Translations under genes and position numbers: made by a program
Assembly: GCA_029259935.1 (NCBI GenBank)
Contig: JAJDEH010000288.1
Coordinates: 12,946 to 76,945, forward strand
Source of the DNA: Planctomycetota bacterium
Lineage (GTDB): Bacteria; Planctomycetota; Planctomycetia; Pirellulales; Pirellulaceae
Length of the DNA stretch: 64,000 nucleotides
Direction of reading: 5' to 3'
The notes under the pieces: generated by a model
Seen by the model: only the letters and a program-made list of their open reading frames with translations
Told to the model about the DNA's origin: nothing
Databases searched by the model: none
In this document: positions 12,046 to 21,196 of the stretch, piece after piece
Layout of the letters: the number at the start of each line of letters is the position of its first letter
Numbering within the stretch: the stretch's first letter is position 1

Positions 12046-12699
12046 TCAATTGTGCATCTTGCGGTTGAGGCAATTCTTCAGCGCTTGGCGCGCGCGGTAC
12101 ATCAGCAGTTTCACGGCCCCTTCGGTGCGATCGGTCCGCTTGCCGATTTCCGCCAGCCGCAGTTGGTCGGCGTAATACATGTCGATCGCTTGGCGGGATG
12201 TTTGGCCTAACGAGTCCAAACAGCCGGGCAAGTACTCCATCGCTTCGCTCGAATGCCGCGCGTCGCGCTGGGCGTCTTGGGCGGCCGCGAGTTCGTCAAG
12301 CTCAAGGCAAAGCTCGGTCCAGGCCGTTTCTCGCCGGCGGCTCGACTTCCGCACATGTTCGCGAAGCACATTTCGGGCGATGCCGATCAGCCACGCGCGA
12401 AGTTCCACCGCGCGGGCGAATTGCTCGCGACCGCGATAGCTTCGCAAAAACACTTCCTGGCATAAGTCCTCGGCATCGGCGGCGGCAAGCAGCCGAGAAC
12501 GCAAATAGGCGAATACCGCGAGTTGATGTTCCTTGACAATCGCGGCAAAGGCCTCGCGGTCCCCTTCCATGGCCGCTTGCAAGATTCGGTCGGCCGAAAA
12601 GGCAGCCTCATCCTGGAGCGTCGAACTGCCGACGGATTCCTCAGTGGGGGAAATGGGGGTCGGGCGTGGTTTGTTATCAGGTGGGAGTGCTGTATCCAT
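12046..12699 (-). CDS. ECF-type RNA polymerase sigma factor
   Basis: This 217-residue sigma-70-family protein has an N-terminal polar extension of about 35 residues. Region 2 (about 50-120) carries the AEDLCQEVFLRSY motif that contacts core polymerase and the -10 element. Region 4 (about 155-215) has the helix-turn-helix IGKRTDRTEGAVKLLMYRAR that reads the -35 element. It recruits RNA polymerase to a dedicated promoter set. The next gene, four bases downstream on the same strand, encodes a membrane protein with a cytoplasmic head that likely acts as its anti-sigma partner. The N-terminal extension and coupled giant partner match planctomycete-type ECF groups. The targets are not visible. Confidence 0.9.
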   Translation of the reverse strand: MDTALPPDNKPRPTPISPTEESVGSSTLQDEAAFSADRILQAAMEGDREAFAAIVKEHQLAVFAYLRSRLLAAADAEDLCQEVFLRSYRGREQFARAVELRAWLIGIARNVLREHVRKSSRRRETAWTELCLELDELAAAQDAQRDARHSSEAMEYLPGCLDSLGQTSRQAIDMYYADQLRLAEIGKRTDRTEGAVKLLMYRARQALKNCLNRKMHN

Positions 12700-12810
12700 A
12701 TCAGCCGTTAATTCGGGGTGGGGATGTCGATTGCTTCCCTGGCTAATTTACCATTTTAGTTGAAGCGTCGCTTGGAAAGCAATTTTGGTCCGAGTTGGGT
12801 GGGCGGCAAA

Positions 12811-12885
12811 CTCCCCGCTCTAACACTCTTGGCAAGGGGGAGAACTGGTTTCTCCTTTATAATGAGGGGTTAGGGGAGGTTCCTT
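12811..12885. repeat. REP-like palindrome (CTTGGCAAGGGGGAG family)
   Basis: A degenerate member of the CCCCCTTGGCAAGGGGG palindrome family that recurs at 26467, 50014, 58155 and 60329. Here CTTGGCAAGGGGGAG is followed by AATGAGGGGTTAGGGGAGG. It lies between the divergent ECF sigma gene and trpB. The rest of 12700-12984 shows no gene or convincing attenuator. Confidence 0.5.
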
Positions 12886-12984
12886 GTTCCCTCCTCCTTC
12901 CGGTTTTTCGATCCCCTTGACCTTGCAATCACCGCTTCCGAGAATCGGGATTAGACCAACCCGCACCGCAAACCACCGCGAAAC

Positions 12985-14196
12985 ATGAATTCCTCCAGCC
13001 AACCCGCGACGTCCCAGGTCCCTAACGAACAAGGTCGGTTCGGCGATTTTGGCGGGCGTTACGTCCCGGAAACTCTGACCCGAGCACTGGATGAGTTGGC
13101 GGCGGAATACGAAAAGGCTCGCGTCGATCCGGCCTTTCAGGACGAGCTTAACGAACTCCTGAAGAACTACGTCGGCCGGGCATCGCCACTATATTTCGCC
13201 CAGCGATTGACGGAGCATTGCGGCGGGGCGCAGATTTGGCTCAAGCGCGAGGATCTCAATCACACCGGCGCTCACAAGATCAATAACACGTTGGGCCAGG
13301 CACTGCTGACGATTCGTATGGGAAAAAATCGCGTCATCGCCGAAACTGGAGCCGGCCAACATGGCGTGGCCACGGCAACAGCCTGTGCGAGATTTGGACG
13401 ACCCTGCGTCGTCTATATGGGCGAGGAAGACGTCAGACGGCAATCGCCAAACGTTTTTAGCATGAAGCTGCTGGGGGCCGAAGTGCGGCCCGTTTCCAGC
13501 GGATCGCGCACGCTACGTGACGCCATCAACGAGGCCATGCGCGATTGGATGTCCAGCGTCGAGACGACGCATTACATCATCGGATCGGTGGTCGGCCCGC
13601 ATCCGTTTCCACGCATTGTTCGCGACTTTCAATCGGTGATTGGATGCGAAGCAAGACAACAGTCGCTCGACCAAGTGGGCCGTCTGCCCGACTTGGTGGT
13701 GGCTTGTGTCGGCGGTGGCAGTAACGCCGCCGGAATGTTCTATCCTTTCATCGAAGACACCGATGTGGAACTGGTTGGCGTCGAGGCGGGTGGCACAAGT
13801 GATCAGGCTGGCGAACATGCCTCGCCGTTAAGCTATGGCCGGCCCGGCATCCTGCACGGCAGCTTTAGCTATGTAATGCAAGATGAAGACGGACAAACCT
13901 GCGACGTCCATTCCGCGTCGGCCGGTTTGGATTACCCGGGTGTCGGTCCCGAGCATAGTTATTGGAAGGACACCGAGCGGGTCCGCTATGTCAGTTGCCG
14001 AGATGGCGACGCCCTAAAGGCCTTTGATATCCTGGCCAGAACCGAGGGAATTCTGCCGGCCCTGGAAAGCTCGCACGCCGTGGCAACGGCGATGCAGTTG
14101 GCGGCCGAGCGGCCGGCGGAAGATGTCGTTGTCATTTGCCTATCGGGCCGCGGCGACAAGGACGCCGCGGAAATCGCCCGCCTGCGGGAACAATAG
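12985..14196 (+). CDS. trpB: Tryptophan synthase beta chain
   Basis: TrpB is the PLP-dependent beta subunit that condenses indole with L-serine to give tryptophan. The 403-residue protein carries the full family pattern: [13 protein letters not shown] near the start, the PLP lysine Lys98 in GAHKIN, the glycine-rich phosphate loop CVGGGSNA at about 241-248, and a late LSGRGDKD. Residues 1-16 are a polar extension before the conserved domain. trpA follows on the same strand after 149 bases that contain a long hairpin. The rest of the trp pathway is not in the window, so the pathway genes are split as is common outside enteric bacteria. Confidence 0.97.
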   Translation: MNSSSQPATSQVPNEQGRFGDFGGRYVPETLTRALDELAAEYEKARVDPAFQDELNELLKNYVGRASPLYFAQRLTEHCGGAQIWLKREDLNHTGAHKINNTLGQALLTIRMGKNRVIAETGAGQHGVATATACARFGRPCVVYMGEEDVRRQSPNVFSMKLLGAEVRPVSSGSRTLRDAINEAMRDWMSSVETTHYIIGSVVGPHPFPRIVRDFQSVIGCEARQQSLDQVGRLPDLVVACVGGGSNAAGMFYPFIEDTDVELVGVEAGGTSDQAGEHASPLSYGRPGILHGSFSYVMQDEDGQTCDVHSASAGLDYPGVGPEHSYWKDTERVRYVSCRDGDALKAFDILARTEGILPALESSHAVATAMQLAAERPAEDVVVICLSGRGDKDAAEIARLREQ

Positions 14197-14226
14197 GCAG
14201 AGCCGCAAAGAAATTCAAAATCCGAA

Positions 14227-14285
14227 TCTCGAAACCCCAAACAAACTCGAACTTCCGATGCTTGAATTTGTTTAGGGTTTCGAGA
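14227..14285. repeat. Long imperfect hairpin between trpB and trpA
   Basis: Arms of about 24 bases (starting TCTCGAAACCC and ending GGGTTTCGAGA) pair with few mismatches around a short loop. There is no T-tract directly after it, so it is not a plain intrinsic terminator. It may be a repetitive intergenic palindrome or a processing or attenuation element between the two synthase genes. Confidence 0.6.
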
Positions 14286-14345
14286 ATTGGATTTCGAGTT
14301 TCCCCCTTTTCACCGAGACTCTAATCGCCGAGACTCTAAAACTCC

Positions 14346-15152
14346 ATGTCTGCCATCGATCAACTATTTGAGCGTATGCGAGCGTCCGGCAAGAAGGCGT
14401 TCATGCCGTTTATCACCGCCGCCGATCCTGACTTGAAGTTCACGGCCGACGTGTTGCGTGAACTGGATCGACGCGGCTGCAGCATGTGCGAAGTGGGAAT
14501 TCCGTACAGTGATCCGATCGCCGACGGACCGGTCATCCAGGCGTCTTACACCCGGGCCCTGGACGGCGGAGTCAAGCTGGCGGACATCTTCGCCACATTG
14601 CGGGAAACTGCCGGCGACTTGACGATGCCTCTGGTGACCATGGTTAGCTACGCCATCATCTATCGGCATGGACTGGAGCAATATGTGGCCGACGCCAAAG
14701 CGGCCGGAGTCGCCGGCGCGATTGTTCCCGACTTGCTGGTGGAAGAATCCGGGCCGCTGGCCGAAATATGTCGTCGTGAGGATTTCAACCTGATTCAGCT
14801 AGTGACACCAACGACTCCCAAGGAACGGGCGGTTCGAATTGCGAAATCGTCGACCGGATTTTTGTACTACGTTTCGGTAACGGGAATCACCGGCGAACGC
14901 ACCTCGTTGCCCCCCGAATTGCTCGAAAGTGTATCCTGGTTGCGAGAACAAACCGAATTGCCGATCTGCATCGGATTCGGGATCAGCCAGGCTCAGCACA
15001 TCGACTTGCTGGCACCGGTCGCCGACGGGCTAATCGTGGGTTCCGCCATTGTCCGCCGGATCGCGGAGGCGGCGTCCAAGCCGCGAGAACAAGTACTGGC
15101 CGACGTGGGACAATACGCCGCGGATTTGCTCGCGGCTTGCCACAAAAAGTAG
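14346..15152 (+). CDS. trpA: Tryptophan synthase alpha chain
   Basis: TrpA cleaves indole-3-glycerol phosphate to indole and glyceraldehyde 3-phosphate and passes the indole to TrpB. The 268-residue TIM barrel has the two catalytic acids in their usual setting: Glu49 in CEVGIPYSDP and Asp60 in ADGPVIQ. The phosphate-binding loop GFGIS and the late GSAIV motif follow. Length matches the family. The start at 14346 gives the expected N-terminus and sits 149 bases after trpB. No ribosome binding site is obvious, so coupling through a shared transcript is plausible but not shown. Confidence 0.97.
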   Translation: MSAIDQLFERMRASGKKAFMPFITAADPDLKFTADVLRELDRRGCSMCEVGIPYSDPIADGPVIQASYTRALDGGVKLADIFATLRETAGDLTMPLVTMVSYAIIYRHGLEQYVADAKAAGVAGAIVPDLLVEESGPLAEICRREDFNLIQLVTPTTPKERAVRIAKSSTGFLYYVSVTGITGERTSLPPELLESVSWLREQTELPICIGFGISQAQHIDLLAPVADGLIVGSAIVRRIAEAASKPREQVLADVGQYAADLLAACHKK

Positions 15153-15232
15153 ACCTATCCGACCGGGGCGGCCGATATCCAATTCTTGGATAATGGGTAA
15201 TCGGCTGCGAGTTCGAATTGGCTGGAGTCGAC

Positions 15233-15379
15233 CTAGATCGCCTTTTTCGACCCCATTCCTTTGAGGCAAATTAAGCCAATGACCACGGCGATGCCGAGCA
15301 CGACCATCCACTGGCCGCGATCAAGATGGCCAATTCGCTTGGATACTTGCCCAAAAACGTCAAAAATATTTTCCAACAT
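15233..15379 (-). CDS. Very small single-pass membrane protein
   Basis: A 48-residue protein from the ATG at 15379, begun MLENIFDVFGQVSKRIG. It has one membrane helix (about 24-40, WMVVLGIAVVIGLICLK) and ends in a short basic tail. An earlier in-frame start would add 16 residues, including Cys and Arg, and seems less natural. It has no recognised family and lies between trpA and tRNA-Asp on the opposite strand. Tiny proteins of this build are common in planctomycetes. Function is unknown. Confidence 0.5.
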   Translation of the reverse strand: MLENIFDVFGQVSKRIGHLDRGQWMVVLGIAVVIGLICLKGMGSKKAI

Positions 15380-15467
15380 GACTTGCTTTCTGAACAATGC
15401 CGCTCTGTGCCCGCACGCGTATAACAACTCTACGTCACAATTTGGACGGGTGGCGGCCAGGGCGGTC

Positions 15468-15495
15468 TTGCAGCCCCCCGGACCATCGATATAAT
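15468..15495 (+). promoter_or_regulatory. Promoter of tRNA-Asp
   Basis: A perfect -10 hexamer TATAAT (15490-15495) lies 16 bases after TTGCAG (15468-15473). The tRNA begins at 15519, leaving a leader of under 20 bases. Confidence 0.65.
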
Positions 15496-15518
15496 CCTAT
15501 ATCTCCCAGATAAAAACT

Positions 15519-15592
<74 letters not shown>

Positions 15593-15596
15593 CTTG

Positions 15597-15640
15597 TGAC
15601 GCTGGATGCGCATTCGTGACATTCAGCGTCAATTCTTTTG
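15597..15640 (+). terminator. Intrinsic terminator after tRNA-Asp
   Basis: A 12-bp stem (TGACGCTGGATG with CATTCAGCGTCA, one G-T pair) is followed by ATTCTTTT. It starts five bases after the tRNA ends. Confidence 0.75.
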
Positions 15641-16477
15641 GTGGGCACAGTTTCACCCGCCGGGTGTTCGTGTGCTTGCCACGGCGGTGCCCCGATACCC
15701 GCGCTGATCATTGCGACTGGGTAGCGTGACGAACGAATCGAACGGCTTGCCCAACTCGGATTGACCCCGAAAGAATCAAATCCGTTCCGCCTTCGCGGTG
15801 CCTTTCGCCATTTCCGCGCAGGCGGGAATCCAGGAACGGCGTGAGGGCCGCTTCGCGTCTCAGTCAGCCGATTGCAAAATTCCGAATTGTCAAAGATCGA
15901 GCAGACGGGGCAAAGCGGGGCACTCGCGCTTCTGTAACATACGGCCCCAACTCATTTCCTTGGTTTTCTAGCAGTCTGTTGAAAAATCGCGTTCGAAATG
16001 CTTGCGAAGAAAATCGAGTCGCCGACTCTTCCAAGAAAATCGTCACGCGCTGACGCTTCGAATGACGAATCGCAGCTTCTTTCAACGCACTACCAGGCCC
16101 GGCACGAAGTGCCCAGCCCCATCCAACTTTCATTTTACGCAATACGGGCCAATCGTTCCACGTAAACGCCCAGCGGCGTGCGGCCAGAATTCATGGCGAC
16201 CTCGACAATGGCCATCATGAAGACTTACGTCGCGACCTAACTGCGTCCATTTGTCCGCCGTTCTGAAAGCCGTGAAAACGGCGGCAGCATGTAGCCGAGG
16301 GCCAGTCCGCGGGTCGAGGGAAAATCTCTCGTCGAGCCGCGAGAGCGGCGACAGCAGTTGAGGCTTGTTGGACAATTCTTTGTCCTGTCGCCGCTTTCGC
16401 AACCCCGCCGCGATTCGGCAAAAAAACTTTTCACGAACATAAGCAGGCGCTGGGGCAGCGCTATTATTAACTATTGA
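15641..16477. other. Gene-free stretch with repeat fragments
   Basis: I see no supportable gene in these 837 bases. They hold a solo CTAGCAGTCTGTTGAAAAA terminus at 15968-15986, like the ends of the short elements at 21036 and 24031. They also hold copy 2 of the dispersed repeat at 16184-16259 and a GC-rich stretch with CCGCGCAGGCGGGAAT. It reads as repeat-rich DNA separating tRNA-Asp from the accessory genes. Confidence 0.5.
16184..16259. repeat. Dispersed repeat, copy 2
   Basis: Second copy of the 76-base repeat seen at 74-149, same orientation, about 64 of 76 positions identical by eye. It lies in non-coding DNA upstream of the damaged ORF at 16515. Confidence 0.75.
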
Positions 16478-16514
16478 CTAGTCGAACGAAAATTCCCACC
16501 AAGGAGGTACGGCC

Positions 16515-16924
16515 ATGTCGCAGTTCTTGCAATAACTCTTGAAGCGGCTAGTCATATCACGAAAGCCCAGTACGACCGAGAATTTGATATCTACAGAGAT
16601 CTGTGGGACAAAATGCTCACGGCGACTGGAGCCGCTTTCACGGCTCCAGGGATCCGCGATAGACAACAGCAGGATGAACTCTTGCAAAAGGCGTTCGGAG
16701 AATTCGCCGCGACCGTGCAGCGTAACCGACCTTTCTACGCAGATGAGGTTTTTAAGGCAACTGCGCCAATCTCGCAGTTCACCACCGAAGCGTTGATCAA
16801 GGCGGGAGTCGGACCAAAGGAGTACGCTAAATGGGCGGCGAGTCAGCTTCAAGTTATTATCGATCACCAAATCGATGTAGAGAAGGCGATTCGCAAGCGG
16901 ATGCAAGTCATCGGTATTTCGTAG
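16515..16924 (+). pseudogene. Small helical protein with an apparent 5' frameshift
   Basis: A strong ribosome binding site (AAGGAGG, 16501-16507) stands before ATG 16515, but that frame stops after six codons. The adjacent frame is open from 16478 to the stop at 16924 and reads as a good protein. It begins VAVLAITLEAASHITKAQYD and continues through an Asp/Tyr-rich helix, with its first ATG only at 16613 (103 residues from there). One base gained or lost near 16516 would explain this. Alternatively translation truly starts at 16613, or at a non-ATG codon. The product looks helical, with no known domain. It opens an AT-richer group of three plus-strand ORFs. Confidence 0.5.
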
Positions 16925-17038
16925 GGAACATCGCGTGGAGCGGTCGTGAAACACGCAAGAGTTAAATGGAACGCCAATCGAGTAAGTATAATGAATGTGC
17001 AACCCCGCGTTACCTAGTGATCCAGAAGGAGCAATTGA

Positions 17039-17566
17039 ATGGCTCGCCGCAAACAAAAAGAAACAGCAGATGACTCGGTTGCCCAACAACCAAAAAAAAC
17101 AGCAGATGATCCAATTGCCCTACAGCCTGCGCCGCGACCAAAGCGACCGAACTGGCTGATGGACGTCAGGAACTTCATGGTGATCCTCGGCGCTACCCTG
17201 TTGGGCGCAGCAATTTTCTCGCTCTTTAATCTGTACAATACTGTCACCACACTTGAAGCCCGCATCGATTCTCTAGAGGAAGACGTGACTACTCTGACAG
17301 CAGGACGAGTATCCCTCCCGGCAGTGCAGAACGCGATAAACGGAAACACCACTGAAATCTCAAACCTGCGACTACAAGTTGGCCAATCGAGTACTACAGT
17401 TGCAAAGCTTGAGGCGATCGACACTGAACGAAGGGGCGGATCCCTACTCATCGAAGCACAGCGACTTCAGAACCTTGGCGACAGACTCAGCGCGATTGAA
17501 GGATTCTTGGATGCGCGCGAGGGAACTCGAGACCTAAAACTCGGTCCAAAGGCAGACGGAAGTTAG
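17039..17566 (+). CDS. Membrane-anchored coiled-coil protein, unknown
   Basis: This 175-residue protein has a basic, Gln-rich cytoplasmic head (1-40), one membrane helix at about 45-65 (FMVILGATLLGAAIFSLFNL), then a coiled coil at about 70-150 rich in Thr, Leu and Glu. No catalytic motif is seen. ATG 17039 follows AGAAGGAGCAA, a good ribosome binding site. Base composition is lower in GC than in the flanking core genes. It sits between the damaged ORF at 16515 and the deoxyribosyltransferase-like gene, all on the plus strand. It could be a scaffold or sensor for that neighbour, but that rests on position only. Confidence 0.7.
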   Translation: MARRKQKETADDSVAQQPKKTADDPIALQPAPRPKRPNWLMDVRNFMVILGATLLGAAIFSLFNLYNTVTTLEARIDSLEEDVTTLTAGRVSLPAVQNAINGNTTEISNLRLQVGQSSTTVAKLEAIDTERRGGSLLIEAQRLQNLGDRLSAIEGFLDAREGTRDLKLGPKADGS

Positions 17567-17714
17567 GCTGCGAGGTTCCGCCCCTTTGCATCGGAGCAAA
17601 CGCCATGCTGTTTCGCAACTTCTTTCAAGCCGTTCAACACTCAAGTCCTCGCCGGCTTACCGCTGCTCGAAGGGTAAGGTAGGGTTGAAGTGACCCAACG
17701 CTGAGGAATCAAGC

Positions 17715-18542
17715 ATGGCCAAAAAGACTAAGAAGAAAACCTCGGCCAAGGCGGCGGAAACGACGAAACGCTGCTTTGTAATCGCCCCAATTGGTTCGGG
17801 GAGTTCAGAAACGCGGCGTCGTACGGATGGGCTCGTGGAGGCAGTGATCGAGCCACTTCTTGAGGACAGAGAATTCGAGACAAAGATCGCTCACAAGATC
17901 AGCGCCACCGGGTCGATTATTGGACAGGTGGTCGAATGCTTGCTCAATGATGACTTGGTCATCGCCGACGCGACGAAGTTAAACGCGAACGTCATGTATG
18001 AGCTGGGGGTACGACACGCGACTGGCAAGGCAACCATCATTATCGCGGAGAATGGCACGGATCTTCCGTTCGATATACTTCCCGAGCGAACCATCTTCTA
18101 TGAGGACGACATGAAGGGAGTTCTCGACTTGCGGGAGCAACTAGAGCGTGCGCTCGATGCGACTTCGCTGGAAGAGCTAAATGACAACCCAGTGACGAGG
18201 GTTAGCGAAATGTCAGTGCTGCGGGAAGCAGCTCACGGCAATGACCTGGCAAAACTGATTGTCGACCAATTCGATCGGTTTCAAAGCTTCATGGTCGATC
18301 ATCAATCCGTGAAGCGAACCGAGCGTCTACCTCGCGGTGCGGACCTTACCTCTCGACTCACTGACGAGGAACACGTGGAACTGAAAATCAGGCTCATGTC
18401 GTCGCGGTTCAGAGACATTATCCGTAGCTTCTCTCGTTCTGACGGTGCCTCGCGTATCAGCACTTCACCTATCACGGATGACCAATATGCCCGTCTGATG
18501 GAATACGTGCGCCAAGAGACTAGAAACGTGAGAGTACCCTGA
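17715..18542 (+). CDS. Nucleoside deoxyribosyltransferase/TIR-like protein
   Basis: This 275-residue protein has a Lys-rich head (1-18), then a Rossmann-like domain (about 19-150) with CFVIAPIG, an Arg/Asp stretch (RRRTDGL), GSIIGQVVECL, VIADATKLNANVMYELGVRHATGK and PFDI. This is the pattern of the nucleoside 2-deoxyribosyltransferase/TIR-like fold, in which the Glu of YELG is the expected nucleophile. Members act on N-glycosidic bonds of nucleosides or nucleotides, and several relatives occur as effectors in phage-defence loci. The C-terminal half (150-275) is helical and unassigned. It abuts a convergent zinc-ribbon gene. A defence role is inference; the fold assignment is fairly firm. Confidence 0.75.
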   Translation: MAKKTKKKTSAKAAETTKRCFVIAPIGSGSSETRRRTDGLVEAVIEPLLEDREFETKIAHKISATGSIIGQVVECLLNDDLVIADATKLNANVMYELGVRHATGKATIIIAENGTDLPFDILPERTIFYEDDMKGVLDLREQLERALDATSLEELNDNPVTRVSEMSVLREAAHGNDLAKLIVDQFDRFQSFMVDHQSVKRTERLPRGADLTSRLTDEEHVELKIRLMSSRFRDIIRSFSRSDGASRISTSPITDDQYARLMEYVRQETRNVRVP

Positions 18543-18917
18543 TCACGCCGCGTGTTTCTTCTTCGTCGGCTTGAACTCGTAGCTCACATCGAAACGATGC
18601 TGATCGCAATCCTTGCAGCTCGTCCGGCGGCGAACTATTTGTGTGAACGGGATCGCGAACGTACCGCCGCAGTCGCAGTCCTTTCCCTCGTCGCCGTGCA
18701 GTGGTTGGCACTGTCCGCAAAGGAACGCCGTATGCTCGCTCGCGATCGGCTGGCCGATGTACCGCGTGCGGTTGGTGGATCCACAGTTCGGACAACGTGA
18801 CGGGGCGGCCGTGGCGAGCGTTCGCCGCTTTTGCCGGGATCCCTTCGGCCGGCCGCCTTTAGACGCCTTGGATTGACGACGTGAGTTGTTGCCTTTGCTC
18901 GGTCGCTTCTTGGTCAT
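18543..18917 (-). CDS. Zinc-ribbon protein with basic N-terminus
   Basis: This 124-residue protein has a strongly basic head (1-40, with KGGRPKGSRQKRR). Three cysteine pairs follow: CPNC at about 42, CGQC at about 68, CDCG at about 80 and CKDC at about 101, enough for two zinc sites. This composition suggests nucleic-acid binding, but I recognise no named family. Its stop abuts the stop of the deoxyribosyltransferase-like gene on the other strand: TGATCA at 18540-18545 contains both. It may be part of the same acquired patch. No promoter stands out upstream. Confidence 0.65.
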   Translation of the reverse strand: MTKKRPSKGNNSRRQSKASKGGRPKGSRQKRRTLATAAPSRCPNCGSTNRTRYIGQPIASEHTAFLCGQCQPLHGDEGKDCDCGGTFAIPFTQIVRRRTSCKDCDQHRFDVSYEFKPTKKKHAA

Positions 18918-19294
18918 AACGGAGTTGCCTTTCGTTGCTTGCGGCGTTTACGTTTTGGACGGGGATCGGTGGCCAGGCGGCAACCCTCGTAGGGCAAACG
19001 GGGCCACCCAGATTCTACGGTTGAACTAGAGAAATAGCGCCGGCCAAACCTAGCACCTCCCGTCAATAAAGTAGAATTGCCCGGTTCAAGACTTTTTTCA
19101 TGACCGGCTATCCGGTGGCTCACGCCGGCGGCGACATGCTTTCACAGTTCCACGGCTTGTTTCTAGCATCACTCACGGTATTCTGAGGTGCGACTTCCGC
19201 CACTTTCAGTGTGGTGCGGCGAAGCCTGAACAGAAATCTACTAACGTGAATCCTGCTTACCGCGGGATTTGCAACACAATCAGCGAGGTGATTG
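18918..19294. other. Gene-free spacer
   Basis: These 377 bases separate the accessory patch from the DUF1559 gene. I see no ORF with coding character and no strong repeat. AGCGAGG close before ATG 19295 is the likely ribosome binding site for the next gene. Confidence 0.4.
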
Positions 19295-20929
19295 ATGATC
19301 CGTTTCTCGAAAAAAATTGTCTGTTGGCTGCTCGTGGCGATGATGGTTGCGTCGCCGACTTGGGGCTACGCACAAGAGCCCGCCGCGGTGGCACCGACCA
19401 AGAAGCTTGACCTTTCCTTTGTCACGCCCGAGGCCGTGGCGGCCGTCGTCCTGCATCCTCGTCGCGTATTGACCGCGCCGGAGATGGCCATGTTGCCGAT
19501 CGAGATCATCTCGGCCGCCGGTATTCAGGAATTCGGCATCGACCCGGCCGACATTGAACAGGTCATTGGCATAGTTGAACCTCCCGCCGCGGGACCGCCC
19601 GGTTATGGCGTGGTGTTTCGTCTGGCCAAGCCATATCGGCTGGACGCCCTCAAAGTGCCGGCGGAGTTGCCGCTTGTTGAAGCCGAACTGGACGGCCGCC
19701 CTTATCGGCAGTCGCCGAATCCGATGACGCCGGGGCTGTACATGCCGGACGAAAAGACACTGCTGGTGGCGACCGACGCGGTGCTCAAGAAGATGCTGAC
19801 GAATCAAAAGGAACCGACCGAAGGTCCGCTCAGCCGTCTCATGAGCCAAACCGACACGTCGGCCGACGTGCTTGTATTAGCCGTTGTCGAGCCCGTGCGC
19901 CCGATGCTTACCGCCGGGCTGGGCGAAGTGCCGCTGCCCGTCGAAGGCCTGGACCGAGTTCCCGGACTGATCGATGCCGCCAAGGTCGAAGTGGTCGTCA
20001 CGGGCGGGACCAGCGCTTCCTTGGTGCTGCTGTCGCCCGATGATGCGGCGGCGGAGGAATTGGAAGGAACCCTCAATCGCTTGTTGGACATGGGCCAGCA
20101 AGCCACGTTGGCTCAGGTCAATTCGACGGTGCCGGAGAGCGACGATCCGATTGAGCGGGCGGCCTCGCAGTACAGCCAGAGAATCACGCGGCACATGTTT
20201 GACATGCTGCGTCCCGTCCGTACAGGTAGAAAGCTTCGCGTCGACCAAGGCGGCGTCGCCAGCCAAAGTGCCACCATCGGAGTTCTCGTCGCGTTGCTGT
20301 TGCCGGCAGTAGAAGCCGCCCGCGAAGCGGCCCGACGGTCGCAGGCAACCAACAACCTTCGGCAAATCGCCGTGGCGATGCACAATCGTCACGACGTGTT
20401 TAGAAAGTTTCCCGCCCGCGCCAACTTTGACGCGGACGGCAAACCACTGCTGAGCTGGCGAGTGCATCTGCTGCCCTATCTTGATCAGCAGGCGCTGTAC
20501 GACCAGTTCCGCCTGGATGAGCCGTGGGATAGTGAGCACAACAAGAAGCTGGCCGAGCGAGTGCCGCAGGTCTATCGCAATCCCTCCAGCCCCTCGAAGC
20601 CGGGCCACGCCAGTTTCGTCGTGCCGACCGGCAAAGGCACGATCTTCGAGTCCAAGGAAGGCACTCCGATAAGCAAGATCACCGACGGTACATCCAATAC
20701 GATCCTGGTCTTGGAAGTCAATCCGGACAGCGAAGTCATTTGGACCAAGCCGGACGACTTCAAACACGATCCCGACCAGCCGCTGACGGGCCTAGGCAAA
20801 GCCCATCCCGGCGGCTTCAACGCGGCGATCGCCGACGGCGGCGTCCGATTCATTTCCGCCAACGTCGACCCGCAGACATTCCTGCGCCTGTTGATGATGA
20901 ACGACGGCCAACCGGTCGAACTACCCTAG
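19295..20929 (+). CDS. Secreted DUF1559-domain protein
   Basis: This is a 544-residue protein from ATG 19295; an in-frame TTG one codon earlier is less likely. A signal peptide (about 1-28, [19 protein letters not shown]) leads a domain of about 300 residues without a recognised family. The C-terminal part matches the planctomycete DUF1559 pattern: [17 protein letters not shown] at about 330, [43 protein letters not shown], and a final [16 protein letters not shown]. Classical members carry a prepilin-like N-terminus directly before the LLLPAVQ stretch. Here that hydrophobic segment sits internally behind a large domain, so this is a fusion type. Function is unknown. Confidence 0.85.
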   Translation: MIRFSKKIVCWLLVAMMVASPTWGYAQEPAAVAPTKKLDLSFVTPEAVAAVVLHPRRVLTAPEMAMLPIEIISAAGIQEFGIDPADIEQVIGIVEPPAAGPPGYGVVFRLAKPYRLDALKVPAELPLVEAELDGRPYRQSPNPMTPGLYMPDEKTLLVATDAVLKKMLTNQKEPTEGPLSRLMSQTDTSADVLVLAVVEPVRPMLTAGLGEVPLPVEGLDRVPGLIDAAKVEVVVTGGTSASLVLLSPDDAAAEELEGTLNRLLDMGQQATLAQVNSTVPESDDPIERAASQYSQRITRHMFDMLRPVRTGRKLRVDQGGVASQSATIGVLVALLLPAVEAAREAARRSQATNNLRQIAVAMHNRHDVFRKFPARANFDADGKPLLSWRVHLLPYLDQQALYDQFRLDEPWDSEHNKKLAERVPQVYRNPSSPSKPGHASFVVPTGKGTIFESKEGTPISKITDGTSNTILVLEVNPDSEVIWTKPDDFKHDPDQPLTGLGKAHPGGFNAAIADGGVRFISANVDPQTFLRLLMMNDGQPVELP

Positions 20930-21035
20930 TGCTTCGCGACGGCCAGGAATTAGGGTTGTGTGCCACTGGCTCTGCCAGTGCAGGTAACGAGAACAAGGTC
21001 CAACTGGCACCCGAAATCTGAGCCGTCACAAAGCA

Positions 21036-21180
21036 CTAGCAGCAGGTTGAAAAAAAGTAGGCCGGACCAAGGAGTGAAGCGACGATGTTCCGGCATCCAC
21101 GATTTCAGGGAAAACTAAGGACTGCCGGAGCGGCGCTTCGCTTGATCCGTCCTACACAATGGGTCTTTCAACAGGCGGCT
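21036..21180. repeat. Short TIR-bounded element, copy A
   Basis: The element has imperfect terminal inverted repeats, CTAGCAGCAGGTTGAAA at the left and TTTCAACAGGCGGCT at the right. Its core (about 21058-21156) recurs in opposite orientation at 22631-22730 on the far side of the serine hydrolase gene. There is no transposase inside, so it looks MITE-like. It occupies most of the 267-base gap between the DUF1559 gene and the hydrolase. Confidence 0.7.
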
Positions 21181-21196
21181 ATCCCGGCCCTAATCC

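Noticed and set aside
12700..12984. Tryptophan attenuator or T-box before trpB
   Set aside because: No leader peptide with Trp codons and no T-box core; the structure there is a member of a dispersed palindrome family.
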